A DNA stretch of 64,000 nucleotides from assembly GCF_029017505.1 (NCBI RefSeq), contig NZ_JAQGEI010000007.1, positions 96,258 through 160,257 of the forward strand. The letters run 5' to 3'. This document shows positions 24,771 through 33,139 of the stretch, piece by piece. Under the pieces are notes generated by a model that worked only from the letters and a program-made list of their open reading frames with translations, did not search any database and was not told where the DNA came from. The first letter of the stretch is position 1, and each line of letters starts with the position of its first letter. Position numbers and translations under genes: made by a program. Origin of the DNA: Sedimenticola hydrogenitrophicus (GTDB lineage Bacteria > Pseudomonadota > Gammaproteobacteria > Chromatiales > Chromatiaceae).

Positions 24771-27209
24771 TTAATCAACCAGATGTCTCAGCCTGAGCGC
24801 ATTGCCGATCACCGAGACCGAACTCAGGCTCATGGCGGCGGCCGCGATCATCGGCGACAGCAGCAGGCCAAACAGGGGGTACAGCACCCCGGCGGCCACC
24901 GGCACGCCGAGCGAGTTATAGACGAAGGCGAAAAACAGGTTCTGGCGGATGTTGCGCATGGTGGCCCGGCTCAGCCGCCGGGCGCGCACGATACCGCGCA
25001 GGTCGCCCTTCACCAGGGTCACCCCGGCGCTCTCCATCGCCACATCGGTCCCCGTGCCCATGGCGATGCCGACATGGGCCTGGGCCAGGGCCGGGGCATC
25101 GTTGATACCGTCACCGGCCATCGCCACGGTGTGGCCCTCCGCCTGCAGCTTCTTGACTATCGCCGCCTTCTGATCCGGCAACACCTCCGCCTCCACCCGG
25201 TCGATACCGAGTTGTTCCGCCACCGATGCCGCCGTGGTGCGGTTGTCACCGGTCAACATCACCACGGTTACCCCCTCGGCATGCAGGTCGCGGATCGCCT
25301 GGGGCGTGGAGGCCTTGATCGGGTCGGCGACGCCGATCAGACCGGCCGCCTGCCCTTCGATGGCGACCAACATCACGGTCTGCCCCTGGGCCCGCCCCGC
25401 CTCCGCCTCGCCCGGCAGCGTCCCGGGATCGATCGACAAGGCTTCAAACAGTTTGAGATTGCCCAGCGCCACCGCCTTGCCATCGATAAAGCCGGTGACC
25501 CCGCGCCCGGTAATGGAGTCGAACCGTTCGGTGGCAGCCAGCGTCACTCCCCGCTCCTCGGCGCCGCGCACGATCGCCTCGGCCAGCGGATGTTCACTGC
25601 CCCGCTCCAGGCTGGCGGCCAGCCGCAGGAGCTGCTGTTCGTCAAAGGGCGCGCGCGCCTGCACCGAGACCAGCCGCGGCCGCCCCTCGGTGAGGGTACC
25701 GGTCTTGTCCACCACCAGGGTGTCCACCCGCTCCATGATCTCCAGCGCCTCGGCGTTCTTGATCAGCACGCCCAGGGTCGCCCCCTTGCCGGTGCCCACC
25801 ATGATCGACATCGGAGTCGCCAGGCCCAGCGCACAGGGGCAGGCGATGATCAGCACCGCCACGGCATTGATCATGGCGTGGGCCAGGCGCGGCTCCGGTC
25901 CGTACAGGCCCCAGACAATCATGGTCACCACGGCGATCAGCACCACCACCGGGACGAAATAACCGGCCACGATATCGGCCAGTTTCTGGATCGGCGCCCG
26001 CGAGCGCTGGGCCTCGCTAACCATGCGCACGATCTGCGCCAGCAGGGTGTCCGACCCGACCCTCTCGGCCCGCATCAACAGGCTGCCGGTACCGTTCAGC
26101 GTGGCCCCGATCAGCGGCTCGCCCGGCTGCTTCTCCACCGGTATCGGCTCGCCGGTGACCATCGCCTCGTCCACCGCGCTGTGTCCCTCGGTCACCACGC
26201 CGTCCACCGGCACCTTGTCACCCGGGCGGATGCGCAGGATGTCTCCCGGCACTACCCGATCCAGTGTGATATCCTCCTCGGCACCGTCCGCGCGCACGAT
26301 ACGGGCGGTATTGGGGGCAAGGCCGAGCAACAGCCGGATCGCCGCGTTGGTCTGGCTGCGTGCGCGCAGTTCCAGCACCTGGCCCAGCAGGACCAGGGCG
26401 GTGATCACGGCGGCGGCCTCGAAGTAAACCGGCACGCTGCCGTCGGCATGCCGCATGTTGAGCGGGAACAGCCCGGGCAACAGCAGCGCCACCACGCTGT
26501 AGAACCAGGCCACCGACACGCCCAGGCCGATCAGGGTGAACATATTGAGGTTCCAGCTCACCACGGACTGCCAGCCACGGATCAGCAGCGGCTTGCCGCC
26601 CCACAGCACCACCGGGGTGGCGAGGATAAACTCGACCCACTGGACCCCGCGTATCGACACCCCGGCCGGCAGCCAGCTGGGCGCCAGGTCGGCAATCATC
26701 GCCAGCAGGAACAGCGGCAACGACAGCAACGCGCCGACCCGGAAGCGGCGGCTCATGTCGATCAGCTCTTCGTTCCGCTCCTCGGGCGCCACGGTGCGCG
26801 GCTCCAGCGCCATACCGCACTTGGGGCAGCTGCCCGGGTGGTCCTGGACGATCTCGGGGTGCATGGGACAGGTGTATTCGGTACGCGCGATCGCCACCGG
26901 GGTGATGGGCTCCAGCGCCATGCCGCACTTGGGGCAGCTGCCCGGGTGGTCCTGGACAATCTCGGGGTGCATGGGGCAGGTGTAGGTGGAGCCGGCCGCC
27001 GCGGCAGGTGGCGTGACATCGGATTGCTGCTCCCCCGGTTCCAGGTAGGCAGCCGGATCGGCGGTGAACTTTTCTACGCAGTGGGCGCTGCAGAAGTGGT
27101 ATTCGATCCCTTCAAAGCGATAACGATGCTCGGCGGGTTGCGACACCCGCATACCACAGACCGGATCAACAGATTGCAACCGCTCCTCGGATTCCAGCTG
27201 GTCTGTCAT
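24771..27209 (-). CDS. copA: Copper-translocating P1B-type ATPase with YHS and duplicated metal-binding domains
   Basis: An 812-residue inner-membrane pump exporting Cu+/Ag+ at the cost of ATP. The order is a YHS domain (~14-58; 'DPVCGM', 'FCSAHC'), two nearly identical heavy-metal-binding motifs 'YTCPMHPEI...[10 protein letters not shown]' (~76-101 and ~112-137), then the P-type core. Core motifs: the transmembrane CPC in '[13 protein letters not shown]', phosphorylation loop 'DKTGTLTEG', ATP-binding 'GSEHPLAEA' and hinge '[12 protein letters not shown]'. The two metal motifs are 74/77 identical in DNA, pointing to a recent 108-bp duplication. The start at 27209 fits 'aaggag' six bases away; another ATG abuts the site. 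It is followed by the SHOCT gene. Confidence 0.95.
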   Translation of the reverse strand: MTDQLESEERLQSVDPVCGMRVSQPAEHRYRFEGIEYHFCSAHCVEKFTADPAAYLEPGEQQSDVTPPAAAAGSTYTCPMHPEIVQDHPGSCPKCGMALEPITPVAIARTEYTCPMHPEIVQDHPGSCPKCGMALEPRTVAPEERNEELIDMSRRFRVGALLSLPLFLLAMIADLAPSWLPAGVSIRGVQWVEFILATPVVLWGGKPLLIRGWQSVVSWNLNMFTLIGLGVSVAWFYSVVALLLPGLFPLNMRHADGSVPVYFEAAAVITALVLLGQVLELRARSQTNAAIRLLLGLAPNTARIVRADGAEEDITLDRVVPGDILRIRPGDKVPVDGVVTEGHSAVDEAMVTGEPIPVEKQPGEPLIGATLNGTGSLLMRAERVGSDTLLAQIVRMVSEAQRSRAPIQKLADIVAGYFVPVVVLIAVVTMIVWGLYGPEPRLAHAMINAVAVLIIACPCALGLATPMSIMVGTGKGATLGVLIKNAEALEIMERVDTLVVDKTGTLTEGRPRLVSVQARAPFDEQQLLRLAASLERGSEHPLAEAIVRGAEERGVTLAATERFDSITGRGVTGFIDGKAVALGNLKLFEALSIDPGTLPGEAEAGRAQGQTVMLVAIEGQAAGLIGVADPIKASTPQAIRDLHAEGVTVVMLTGDNRTTAASVAEQLGIDRVEAEVLPDQKAAIVKKLQAEGHTVAMAGDGINDAPALAQAHVGIAMGTGTDVAMESAGVTLVKGDLRGIVRARRLSRATMRNIRQNLFFAFVYNSLGVPVAAGVLYPLFGLLLSPMIAAAAMSLSSVSVIGNALRLRHLVD

Positions 27210-27280
27210 TACCATCTCCTTGCATCGTCAGTCGGGATCAAGGCCATGATCCTGAAATCATTCATCACCAGTCCCCGCCA

Positions 27281-27395
27281 AGAGCCCGCGCAAGAATAAT
27301 TCCGTAATACCGAGGGCGTGCGTTGCCAACAAGCGTAATGCTGCCAGCGGGGTCCAGGGGCGACCGAATACCGGGACTTATTCTTGCGCGGGTCC
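27281..27395. repeat. 115-bp inverted-repeat element upstream of copA
   Basis: 'cccgcgcaagaataa' at 27285-27299 has an exact complement at 27377-27391, with weaker pairing extending outward and inward ('ccgtaatacc' against 'gaataccggg'). Total length is about 115 bp with a 45-bp non-repeated centre. It lies between the copA start and the DUF302 stop, so it sits in the probable copA promoter region. It resembles the other miniature inverted-repeat elements here, but I could not see a clear target duplication. Confidence 0.6.
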
Positions 27396-27433
27396 TAAGC
27401 CGGGCATACCTGCCCGGCCGCAGCAACAACCGC

Positions 27434-27835
27434 TCAGCCGGTCAGGGTACCGCCCAGCTGTTCACGCACCCGCAGCAGCCGGGAACGCACCTCGTCCGCC
27501 AGTTCCTCGACCCCCTCCCCCTGCACCAGGCCCAACACCGCCCGAGGGTCCATGAAGGCGACACAGACCGAGCCGTCCGGCTCCTCGCGAATCACCACAT
27601 TGCAGGGCAGCAACAGCCCGATATCGGGATCGGCCTCCAGCGCCTGGTGGGCCAGAGGCGGATTACAGGCGCCAAGGATCCGGTAGGGCGCCCTATCCAC
27701 ACCCAGCTTGTTCTTCAGGGTGGCCTGGACATCGATCTCCGTGAGTATTCCGAACCCTTCGACCTTTAGCGCCTCGGTCAACTGCTGTTCGATCTCCTCC
27801 AGATTGCCTGTCAGATGAGTTGAAAATCCGTACAT
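27434..27835 (-). CDS. DUF302 domain protein
   Basis: A 133-residue cytoplasmic protein of the DUF302 family: 'EEIEQQLTEALKVEGFGIL', then 'KLGVDRAPYRILGACNPPLA', and 'GLLLPCNVVI' are the family's conserved stretches. Function is not established; in many proteobacteria the gene lies with sulfur, copper or thioredoxin genes. The start is chosen at 27835, with 'gaggag' eight bases upstream. It is on the same strand as copA and the Gly-Pro-Met repeat gene, but repeats of 218 and 450 bp separate it from both, so its operon status is unclear. Confidence 0.88.
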   Translation of the reverse strand: MYGFSTHLTGNLEEIEQQLTEALKVEGFGILTEIDVQATLKNKLGVDRAPYRILGACNPPLAHQALEADPDIGLLLPCNVVIREEPDGSVCVAFMDPRAVLGLVQGEGVEELADEVRSRLLRVREQLGGTLTG

Positions 27836-28285
27836 GGTGCTGCTCCTCAGTATGTTGTTGTGAGTTGTATCTCGAAAAGGCCCTGATTGAATCATCCCGG
27901 CACGGGGCCAACACGGAAAAGGGAAAACACACTATCCCGACGGCTACAGTCCCTTTACCCATACGCACGGGGCTCATGTCCCGCACAAACGTTGCGTAAA
28001 CAAACCTGGTAAAAGGGACCGGCGCTGAATTGCACTTACTTAAGGCGAATTGCAGGATTTTCGTCATTCCATCCTTAGGTCCGTAACCGGTGCGTCCCTG
28101 CACCACTTCTCCGGCGCAGGCCGGAATCCAGGAGCACCGCCACCATTAAGCAGTCTGGATGCCATCCTTAGGTCCGTAAACGGTGCATCCCTGCACCACT
28201 ACTCCGGCCTGCGCCGGGATGACGGTGGTTCTTGGCTTAAGTACGTGCCATTCGGGCCGGCGTCATCTCCCGCCCCGATTCCATT
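27836..28285. mobile_element. Intergenic region carrying MITE-like element A, copy 2
   Basis: The element spans 28027-28253 with imperfect 18-bp ends 'gaattgcacttacttaag' and, as complement at the right end, 'gaatggcacgtacttaag'. Both resemble the copy at 854-995. Flanks 28016-28025 (ggaccggcgc) and 28254-28263 (gggccggcgt) match at 8 of 10 bases, an aged target duplication. Inside are two copies of a 43-bp hairpin module (28070-28112 and 28163-28205) with stems ggtgcg..tgcacc and ggtgca..tgcacc. The remainder holds the promoter-side DNA of the DUF302 gene and no gene I can support. Confidence 0.7.
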
Positions 28286-29200
28286 TCAGCGACAACCGCC
28301 CTGGCCCAACAGTGTCCGGGCCTGCTGCTGCTGCTGGGGGGTAAGCACGGAGTGCAGGTTCTGCAGCGCGTTAGCGACCTGCTGCCGTGACTCCCACATG
28401 GCCCGATGCTGAGCGTTGTGCGCGGCCGGATCATACCCCTGGCCCGACCACATGGTCTGGTGCATCGCCTGGCCCTGGGCAACATGGGACTGCAGCGCCT
28501 CGGCATAGCTGTTCCAGGCTGCTTCCTGATCCGCTGTGATGCCCAGCTCGGCTTTTACCGTTGCCAGACGCTCCGCCGGATTCACTCCCTGCTGCCCCAT
28601 CATGCCGGGACCCATCATGCCGGGACCCATCATGCCGGGACCCATCATGCCGGGACGACCCATCATGCCGGGACGACCCATGATGCCGGGACCCTGCATC
28701 ATGCCGGGGCCCTGCATCATGCCGGGACCACGTATCGTGCCGGGACCCTGCATCATACCGGGACCACCCATCGTGCCGGGACCACCCATCGTGCCGGGAC
28801 CTTGCATCATGCCGGGACCACCCATCGTGCCGGGGCCCTGCATCATGCCGGGACCACCCATCGTGCCGGGGCCCTGCATCATACCGGGACCACCCATCGT
28901 GCCGGGACCCTGCATCATACCGGGACCGCCCATCATGCCCGGGCCTTGCATCATACCGGGACCGCCTTGCTGGTTCGGCGCGCCATAGCCTGGCTGCATC
29001 ATATTAGGATTGGTATAACCGGGCTGCATCATGCCGTATCCCCCCTGGGGATTTTGGCCCTGATACATCATCCCGGGCTGTCCATACATGCCGGGGCCAC
29101 CCTGGTAGCCGTAGGGGTTCTGCGCCAGCAATACACCGGTCACAGCGAGACCCAAGCCAAGACCAACAGCCAGCACCAGTGCTTTTGGATTCGTTCTCAT
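28286..29200 (-). CDS. Exported Gly-Pro-Met repeat protein with Spy/LTXXQ-like C-terminus
   Basis: A 304-residue exported protein: a signal peptide (cut near residue 26, 'GVLLAQ'), a Tyr/Gly/Pro/Met/Gln-rich region, then about 20 tandem units of the type GPGMMQ / GPGTMG / GPGMMG (residues ~75-205). The ~100-residue helical C-terminus resembles Spy/CpxP/ZraP proteins ('GITADQEAAWNSYAEALQSH', 'LTPQQQQQARTLL'). Many methionines suggest periplasmic Cu+ binding; the Spy-like part suggests chaperone or zinc/copper stress functions. The start at 29200 has 'ggagattgaa' upstream; the frame continues further without a site. It is divergent from the response-regulator gene and a plausible regulon member. 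Confidence 0.8.
   Translation of the reverse strand: MRTNPKALVLAVGLGLGLAVTGVLLAQNPYGYQGGPGMYGQPGMMYQGQNPQGGYGMMQPGYTNPNMMQPGYGAPNQQGGPGMMQGPGMMGGPGMMQGPGTMGGPGMMQGPGTMGGPGMMQGPGTMGGPGMMQGPGTMGGPGTMGGPGMMQGPGTIRGPGMMQGPGMMQGPGIMGRPGMMGRPGMMGPGMMGPGMMGPGMMGQQGVNPAERLATVKAELGITADQEAAWNSYAEALQSHVAQGQAMHQTMWSGQGYDPAAHNAQHRAMWESRQQVANALQNLHSVLTPQQQQQARTLLGQGGCR
28600..28972. repeat. In-frame tandem repeats encoding GPGMM(Q/G) units
   Basis: Degenerate 15- and 18-bp units of the type 'catcatgccgggaccctg' and 'catcgtgccgggaccacc' are repeated head to tail inside the coding sequence. Units vary mostly at third positions, and unit length is always a multiple of three. Replication slippage probably changes copy number between strains. 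No spacer or palindrome structure of a CRISPR array is present. Confidence 0.85.
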
Positions 29201-29400
29201 TTCAATCTCCTTATCGGTTGTTGCTGATCGAGCGACCGCTCTCTCTTGGTCATGAGTAAACCATAGTAGTGTAGCGCAGTGTTGCGACATCGGACCGAAA
29301 AGGTAGCGAACTGTTTCAACCCTCCAAACTGTTACACTTTGATACATTAAAACGTCACAGGCCCGTTTATAACTGGCATAACACCACCGAGTCAGACAAG

Positions 29401-30117
29401 ATGACGACGATTGACCACATACTGATAGTTGATGACGATCCGGAGATCCGCGAGCTGTTGGCCACCTATCTCACCAAGAGCGGGTACCGGGTGTCGGCGG
29501 CCCGGGACGGCCATCAGATGTGGCAGCAACTGGAACGCAACCGGATCAATCTGGTGGTACTGGATGTGATGCTGCCGGGCGAGGACGGCCTGATCCTGTG
29601 CCGTAACCTGCGCAGCAAGTCGAATGTGCCCATCATCATGCTGACGGCCCGGGGCGAGGAGATGGACCGGATTCTCGGGCTGGAGATGGGCGCGGACGAC
29701 TACCTGCCCAAGCCGTTCAATCCCCGCGAGCTTCAGGCGCGCATCAAGGCGGTCCTGTGGCGCGCCCGCAGCCTCCTGGAGAGCCGCCCGGAGAGCGGCG
29801 AAAAGATCCGCTTTTCCGGCTGGACCCTGGATACCGCGGCGCGCCACCTGGTGGCGGAGGACGGCGTCATCGTCTCCCTCAGCGGGGCCGAGTACAAACT
29901 GCTGCGCATCTTCCTCGACCGGCCACGCCGCGTACTCTCGCGCGACCAACTGATGGGCCTGCTGGAGGGGCGCGACTGGACACCGGATGAGCGTACGGTC
30001 GATATCCAGATCAGCCGCCTGCGCAAACGCCTGCGCGAGGATGCCCGGGAGCCGCAACTGATCAAGACCGTGCGTGGCGAGGGCTATGTCCTTTCCGCCA
30101 AGGTGGAACAGGCATGA
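29401..30117 (+). CDS. OmpR/PhoB-family response regulator
   Basis: A 238-residue DNA-binding response regulator. The receiver domain (1-120) has the acidic pocket DDD at 11-13, phospho-accepting Asp55 ('VVLDVMLPG') and Lys104 ('YLPKPF'). The C-terminal winged helix (~135-235) ends in the standard 'TVDIQISRLRKRLRED...IKTVRGEGYVL' pattern. With the kinase that follows it forms a two-component system. Its position divergent from the Gly-Pro-Met protein and near copA points to metal or envelope stress, but no metal ligand shows this directly. Its stop is 268 bp from the kinase start because of an inserted repeat. Confidence 0.95.
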   Translation: MTTIDHILIVDDDPEIRELLATYLTKSGYRVSAARDGHQMWQQLERNRINLVVLDVMLPGEDGLILCRNLRSKSNVPIIMLTARGEEMDRILGLEMGADDYLPKPFNPRELQARIKAVLWRARSLLESRPESGEKIRFSGWTLDTAARHLVAEDGVIVSLSGAEYKLLRIFLDRPRRVLSRDQLMGLLEGRDWTPDERTVDIQISRLRKRLREDAREPQLIKTVRGEGYVLSAKVEQA

Positions 30118-30170
30118 TTAATCTGCAGGAGAGGCCATTTTCACGGTCATACGGCCCCGAACTCCTCGAA

Positions 30171-30370
30171 CCAACCGCGAAGCACGCAAAGCGCGCAAAG
30201 AGATTCAATGGCTTACCTGAATCCACAGGTGTCGGAGTCAAACCAGCCTCCTGTCGTGCGTCGATTCACCGGACCGAGCCCGGTTTGACTCCGACACCTC
30301 AGGCACAATTCGAGGAGTGGGGGATCGAAATAAATCAAACCGTTATTTTCTTGGCGTCCTTGGCGGTTGG
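30171..30370. repeat. Intergenic repeat C, copy 2, separating regulator and kinase genes
   Basis: The ends 'ccaaccgcgaagcacgcaaa' and 'cttggcgtccttggcggttg' are imperfect complements about 200 bp apart. Nested inside is a perfect 18-bp inverted repeat, 'aggtgtcggagtcaaacc' (30227-30244) and its complement (30282-30299). Family members at 9846-9920 and 34499-34568 share the 'cgcaaag/cttggcg' ends. The right end lies 15 bp before the kinase start codon, so the element now forms the kinase leader. Confidence 0.75.
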
Positions 30371-30385
30371 AATGGGGTTTTCAGG

Positions 30386-31837
30386 ATGAACTGGCCGACC
30401 TACCCGCGCACCCTGTTCAGCCGGCTGGTGATCCTGCTGCTGTTCGGGCTGGTGCTGGCCGAGCTGATCACCGCCCTGGTCCTGACCAGTGACCGGGGCA
30501 ACGTGATCCAGCGGGCCGTGGGGATACACAGCGCCCAGCGCCTCGCCGGCATTGTCAAGATCCTCGATCCGATGTCACCCGCACAGCGCCTGGAGACGGC
30601 AGCGGCCCTGGATGCGCCCGGCACCCGCATCAGCCTGACCCTGCCCCCCGTGGAACGGGGAGACAACCACGCGAGCGGCGACAGCGCCATCTTCCTGACC
30701 GCCCTGCGCTACTACCTGGAGGAGGAGCGGGAGACACGTTTCGCCCTGGCCGGTACACAGGCGGATGGCCAATTCAACCCGTCGCGCGAGTTGCCCATGG
30801 GCATGGGGATGAATCCCCGCATGCAGGAGATGATGCATCAGCACCTGGCCGAAGCGGGGCTGATCCTCCCCAGCCAGGGGAGACACCTGATCCAGGTGCG
30901 GCTAAGGGATGGCCAATGGGTCAGTTTTGGCGAACAGTTGCCGGAGGGGCCCACCGCCTGGCCACTGCGCGTCACCGTGGCGCTCGGCCTGGTGCTGCTG
31001 ATCCTGGGCCTGGTGGCCCTGCTGGCGGTGCGCTGGATCATCCGGCCACTGGCCTATCTGGCGGAGTCGGCTCGGGCCCTGGGAGAGGATCTGCAGCGCC
31101 CGCCGCTGGCGGAGGAGGGCCCCGATGAAGTGCGCGGCACACTGCGCGCCTTCAATGCCATGCAACGGCAGATCCGCCAGTTCGTGGATGAACGTTCCCG
31201 CTTCCTGGCCGCCATTTCCCACGACCTGAAGACGCCGATCACCCGCCTGCGCCTGCGCTCGGGGCTGCTCGACGATGCCAACCTGCAGGCCAAATTCGAA
31301 CGCGACCTGGAGGAGATGGAGCTGCTGGTCCAGGGCATTCTCGACTTCATGCGCGACCAGACCGGGCGCAGCGAGAAACAGGCGATGGATATCAACGACC
31401 TACTGGAGATACTGCAGATCGATGGCGAGGAGTCCGGCGCCCGCATCACACTTCACGGTCGGGCCGCCCGCTCCTTCCACTGCCACCCGGTCTCCATGCG
31501 ACGCCTGATCACCAACCTGGTGGACAACGCCGTGAAGTACGGCGGCCGGGCGGATATCGAGGTGGAGGATTCTGTTGAATCCCTGAAGATCACCATTGCG
31601 GATAACGGCATAGGGATTCCCGAATCCGATCTCGGACGGGTATTCGAACCTTTTACCCGGGTGGACGACTCCCGCAGCAAGGCTAGCGGCGGCACCGGCC
31701 TGGGACTCTCGATCGCCAAGAACATCGCCCAGGCCCACGGCGGTACCCTGAGCCTGAGAAACCGGGAGGGCGGCGGCCTGATCGCCGAGGTCATACTGCC
31801 GAGAACCCGGGACATTTCTGCCGCAGACCGGGGTTAG
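30386..31837 (+). CDS. Membrane sensor histidine kinase
   Basis: A 483-residue EnvZ-like kinase. One membrane helix near residues 12-32 and another near 205-228 ('VTVALGLVLLILGLVALLAV') enclose a ~170-residue periplasmic sensor domain containing the Met-rich patch 'MGMGMNPRMQEMMHQH'. HAMP follows, then HisKA with the phospho-His in 'AISHDLKTPITRL' and an HATPase domain ('NLVDNAVKYGG', 'DNGIGIPE', 'GGTGLGLSI'). The Met/His patch could bind Cu+ or Ag+, which would fit the copper genes around it; this is inference. The start at 30386 gives a normal N-terminus; earlier codons lie in the repeat. Confidence 0.93.
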   Translation: MNWPTYPRTLFSRLVILLLFGLVLAELITALVLTSDRGNVIQRAVGIHSAQRLAGIVKILDPMSPAQRLETAAALDAPGTRISLTLPPVERGDNHASGDSAIFLTALRYYLEEERETRFALAGTQADGQFNPSRELPMGMGMNPRMQEMMHQHLAEAGLILPSQGRHLIQVRLRDGQWVSFGEQLPEGPTAWPLRVTVALGLVLLILGLVALLAVRWIIRPLAYLAESARALGEDLQRPPLAEEGPDEVRGTLRAFNAMQRQIRQFVDERSRFLAAISHDLKTPITRLRLRSGLLDDANLQAKFERDLEEMELLVQGILDFMRDQTGRSEKQAMDINDLLEILQIDGEESGARITLHGRAARSFHCHPVSMRRLITNLVDNAVKYGGRADIEVEDSVESLKITIADNGIGIPESDLGRVFEPFTRVDDSRSKASGGTGLGLSIAKNIAQAHGGTLSLRNREGGGLIAEVILPRTRDISAADRG

Positions 31838-32188
31838 CTGAAATTACGGCGCTCCCGTCAATATCCGAGCCCCGCCCGATCGACTGTCCGAGAACGTAGG
31901 GTGGATAAGCCGGTAGGCGCATCCACCGATGACGGTGGTGGATGCGCTGACGCTTATACCATCCTCAGGTCCGTGAACGGTACATCCTTGTACCACTTCT
32001 CACCCTACACCGGGGTCACGAAACCGTGGTGGCACCCCCGCCACGAGGACCGATCCGGTGCCGGCGTGGATTAACCACACTCCCAATGGAACTTTTTTCC
32101 AAACTACGTCTCTGTAAAAGAGTATATATATCAAGTACCATTGAACCGACATCATCTACCTGGTAGCCGAAAGAGATCGCCGCACCCG
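31838..32188. repeat. Intergenic region with an inverted-repeat element and a hairpin module
   Basis: 'gtagggtg' (31896-31903) and 'caccctac' (32001-32008) bound an element whose arms also pair through 'ggtggataagc' and 'gcttatacc'. Inside lies a third copy of the 43-bp hairpin module (31960-32002; stem ggtaca..tgtacc at 31979-31994). To the right, 32085-32140 is AT-rich and probably carries the promoter of the next gene. No gene is supported here. Confidence 0.55.
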
Positions 32189-32533
32189 ATGAGACTACGC
32201 CCCCATCGCCTTGCATTGCTGACGCTGATAATGTTTTTGGCCCTGCTGCCATTAACGCTCAGTTATGCGGCGTCGGCGCTGGAATCCGCGGTAGACGGCA
32301 GTCACAGCATGGATTGCCAGGGCGATGACTGCGACATGCAGCATGCCATGCCGGGAGAGGACGAGGAGTGCTGCCAACAGCAGTGTGATTCCTCCTTCGG
32401 CTCGCAGATCTGCAGCGAGCGGACGTTGACCCTTGAGGCCAGCCCCAGCGACAGCTATGTGGAAGCAGCTACGCCGGAAACACCGACACCCCTGCCCGAC
32501 CGTCTGCTAAGACCCCCACTCCACTCCGCCTGA
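32189..32533 (+). CDS. Exported Cys/Asp-rich small protein
   Basis: A 114-residue protein with a clear signal peptide ('RLALLTLIMFLALLPLTLSYA', cut near residue 27). The mature N-terminal half is rich in Cys, Asp, Met, Glu and Gln ('MDCQGDDCDMQHAM', 'EECCQQQC'), suggesting metal binding or disulfides, followed by a Pro/Thr-rich tail. I do not recognise a family. An in-frame ATG at 32141 exists, but the shorter form gives the better signal peptide. It precedes the cytochrome c-CcdA genes on the same strand and may belong to the same copper/redox response. Confidence 0.6.
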   Translation: MRLRPHRLALLTLIMFLALLPLTLSYAASALESAVDGSHSMDCQGDDCDMQHAMPGEDEECCQQQCDSSFGSQICSERTLTLEASPSDSYVEAATPETPTPLPDRLLRPPLHSA

Positions 32534-32699
32534 CAGACCACCGGCCAACCACCGGTTGCCGTCCCTGTCCGCTCCGGACAGGCCGTCGGCGAATCCGTGA
32601 TCAGCAGCGACCGATCCCTTGTGGTTCAGGCAACCGCTTAATGCGCCGCGGTTGCCCGCTGCCTGATCAGCACAGCACCCAGCAACACCGAGCCTGAAC

Positions 32700-33086
32700 A
32701 TGAAAAAGTACCTTGCCCTTGCCGCCCTGCTGCTGCTTGCCGGCTGCGAGGCACCGGACCCGGCGGAACGGCGTGCCGCCCTGCACCTGCCGCCCCCCGA
32801 CTTTAAAGGCGAGCCGGCACAGGGAGCGCAGCTGTTCTCCGCTTATTGCCAGGCCTGCCACGGCACCAGCGGGGCCGGTACGGATCAGGGCCCGCCGCTG
32901 GTCAACGATGTGTATCGGCCGCAGCACCACGCCGATTTCGCCTTCCACATGGCGGTACGGGACGGAGTGCGTCAGCACCACTGGGGTTTCGGCGACATGC
33001 CGGCGGTTGCCGATATCACACCGGAGCAGACCGAGCACATTGTCGCCTACATTCGCCGGGAACAGTCAAATGCGGGCATCCGCTAG
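32700..33086 (+). CDS. Mono-haem cytochrome c lipoprotein
   Basis: A 128-residue class I cytochrome c with lipobox L-A-G-C (Cys16), haem site C50-Q-A-C-H54 and probable axial Met100 in 'FGDMP'. The conserved 'GPPLVNDVY', 'HHADF' and 'QHHWGFGDMP' stretches are shared with the cytochrome encoded at 33961-34392, so the two are paralogues. Lipid anchoring places it at the periplasmic face of a membrane as a local electron carrier. His-rich loops near the haem are unusual. The gene lies 53 bp before ccdA and is likely co-transcribed. Confidence 0.9.
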   Translation: MKKYLALAALLLLAGCEAPDPAERRAALHLPPPDFKGEPAQGAQLFSAYCQACHGTSGAGTDQGPPLVNDVYRPQHHADFAFHMAVRDGVRQHHWGFGDMPAVADITPEQTEHIVAYIRREQSNAGIR

Positions 33087-33139
33087 ACGGGCGCAATCGG
33101 TATTTCCATGAACCTTAACCAGACCCATCAGGCATCACT

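Noticed and set aside
24747..27299. 850-codon open frame on the plus strand opposite copA
   Set aside because: It is an antisense shadow of the GC-rich copA gene: His/Arg/Gln-rich with no domain, and the minus strand encodes every P-type ATPase motif.
28600..28972. Possible CRISPR array
   Set aside because: Repeat units are 15-18 bp, contiguous and in frame, with no spacers and no cas genes. They encode GPGMM repeats.
32141..32188. Upstream start extending the Cys-rich exported protein by 16 residues
   Set aside because: The extension would put a basic stretch before the signal peptide; the ATG at 32189 gives a normal export signal.
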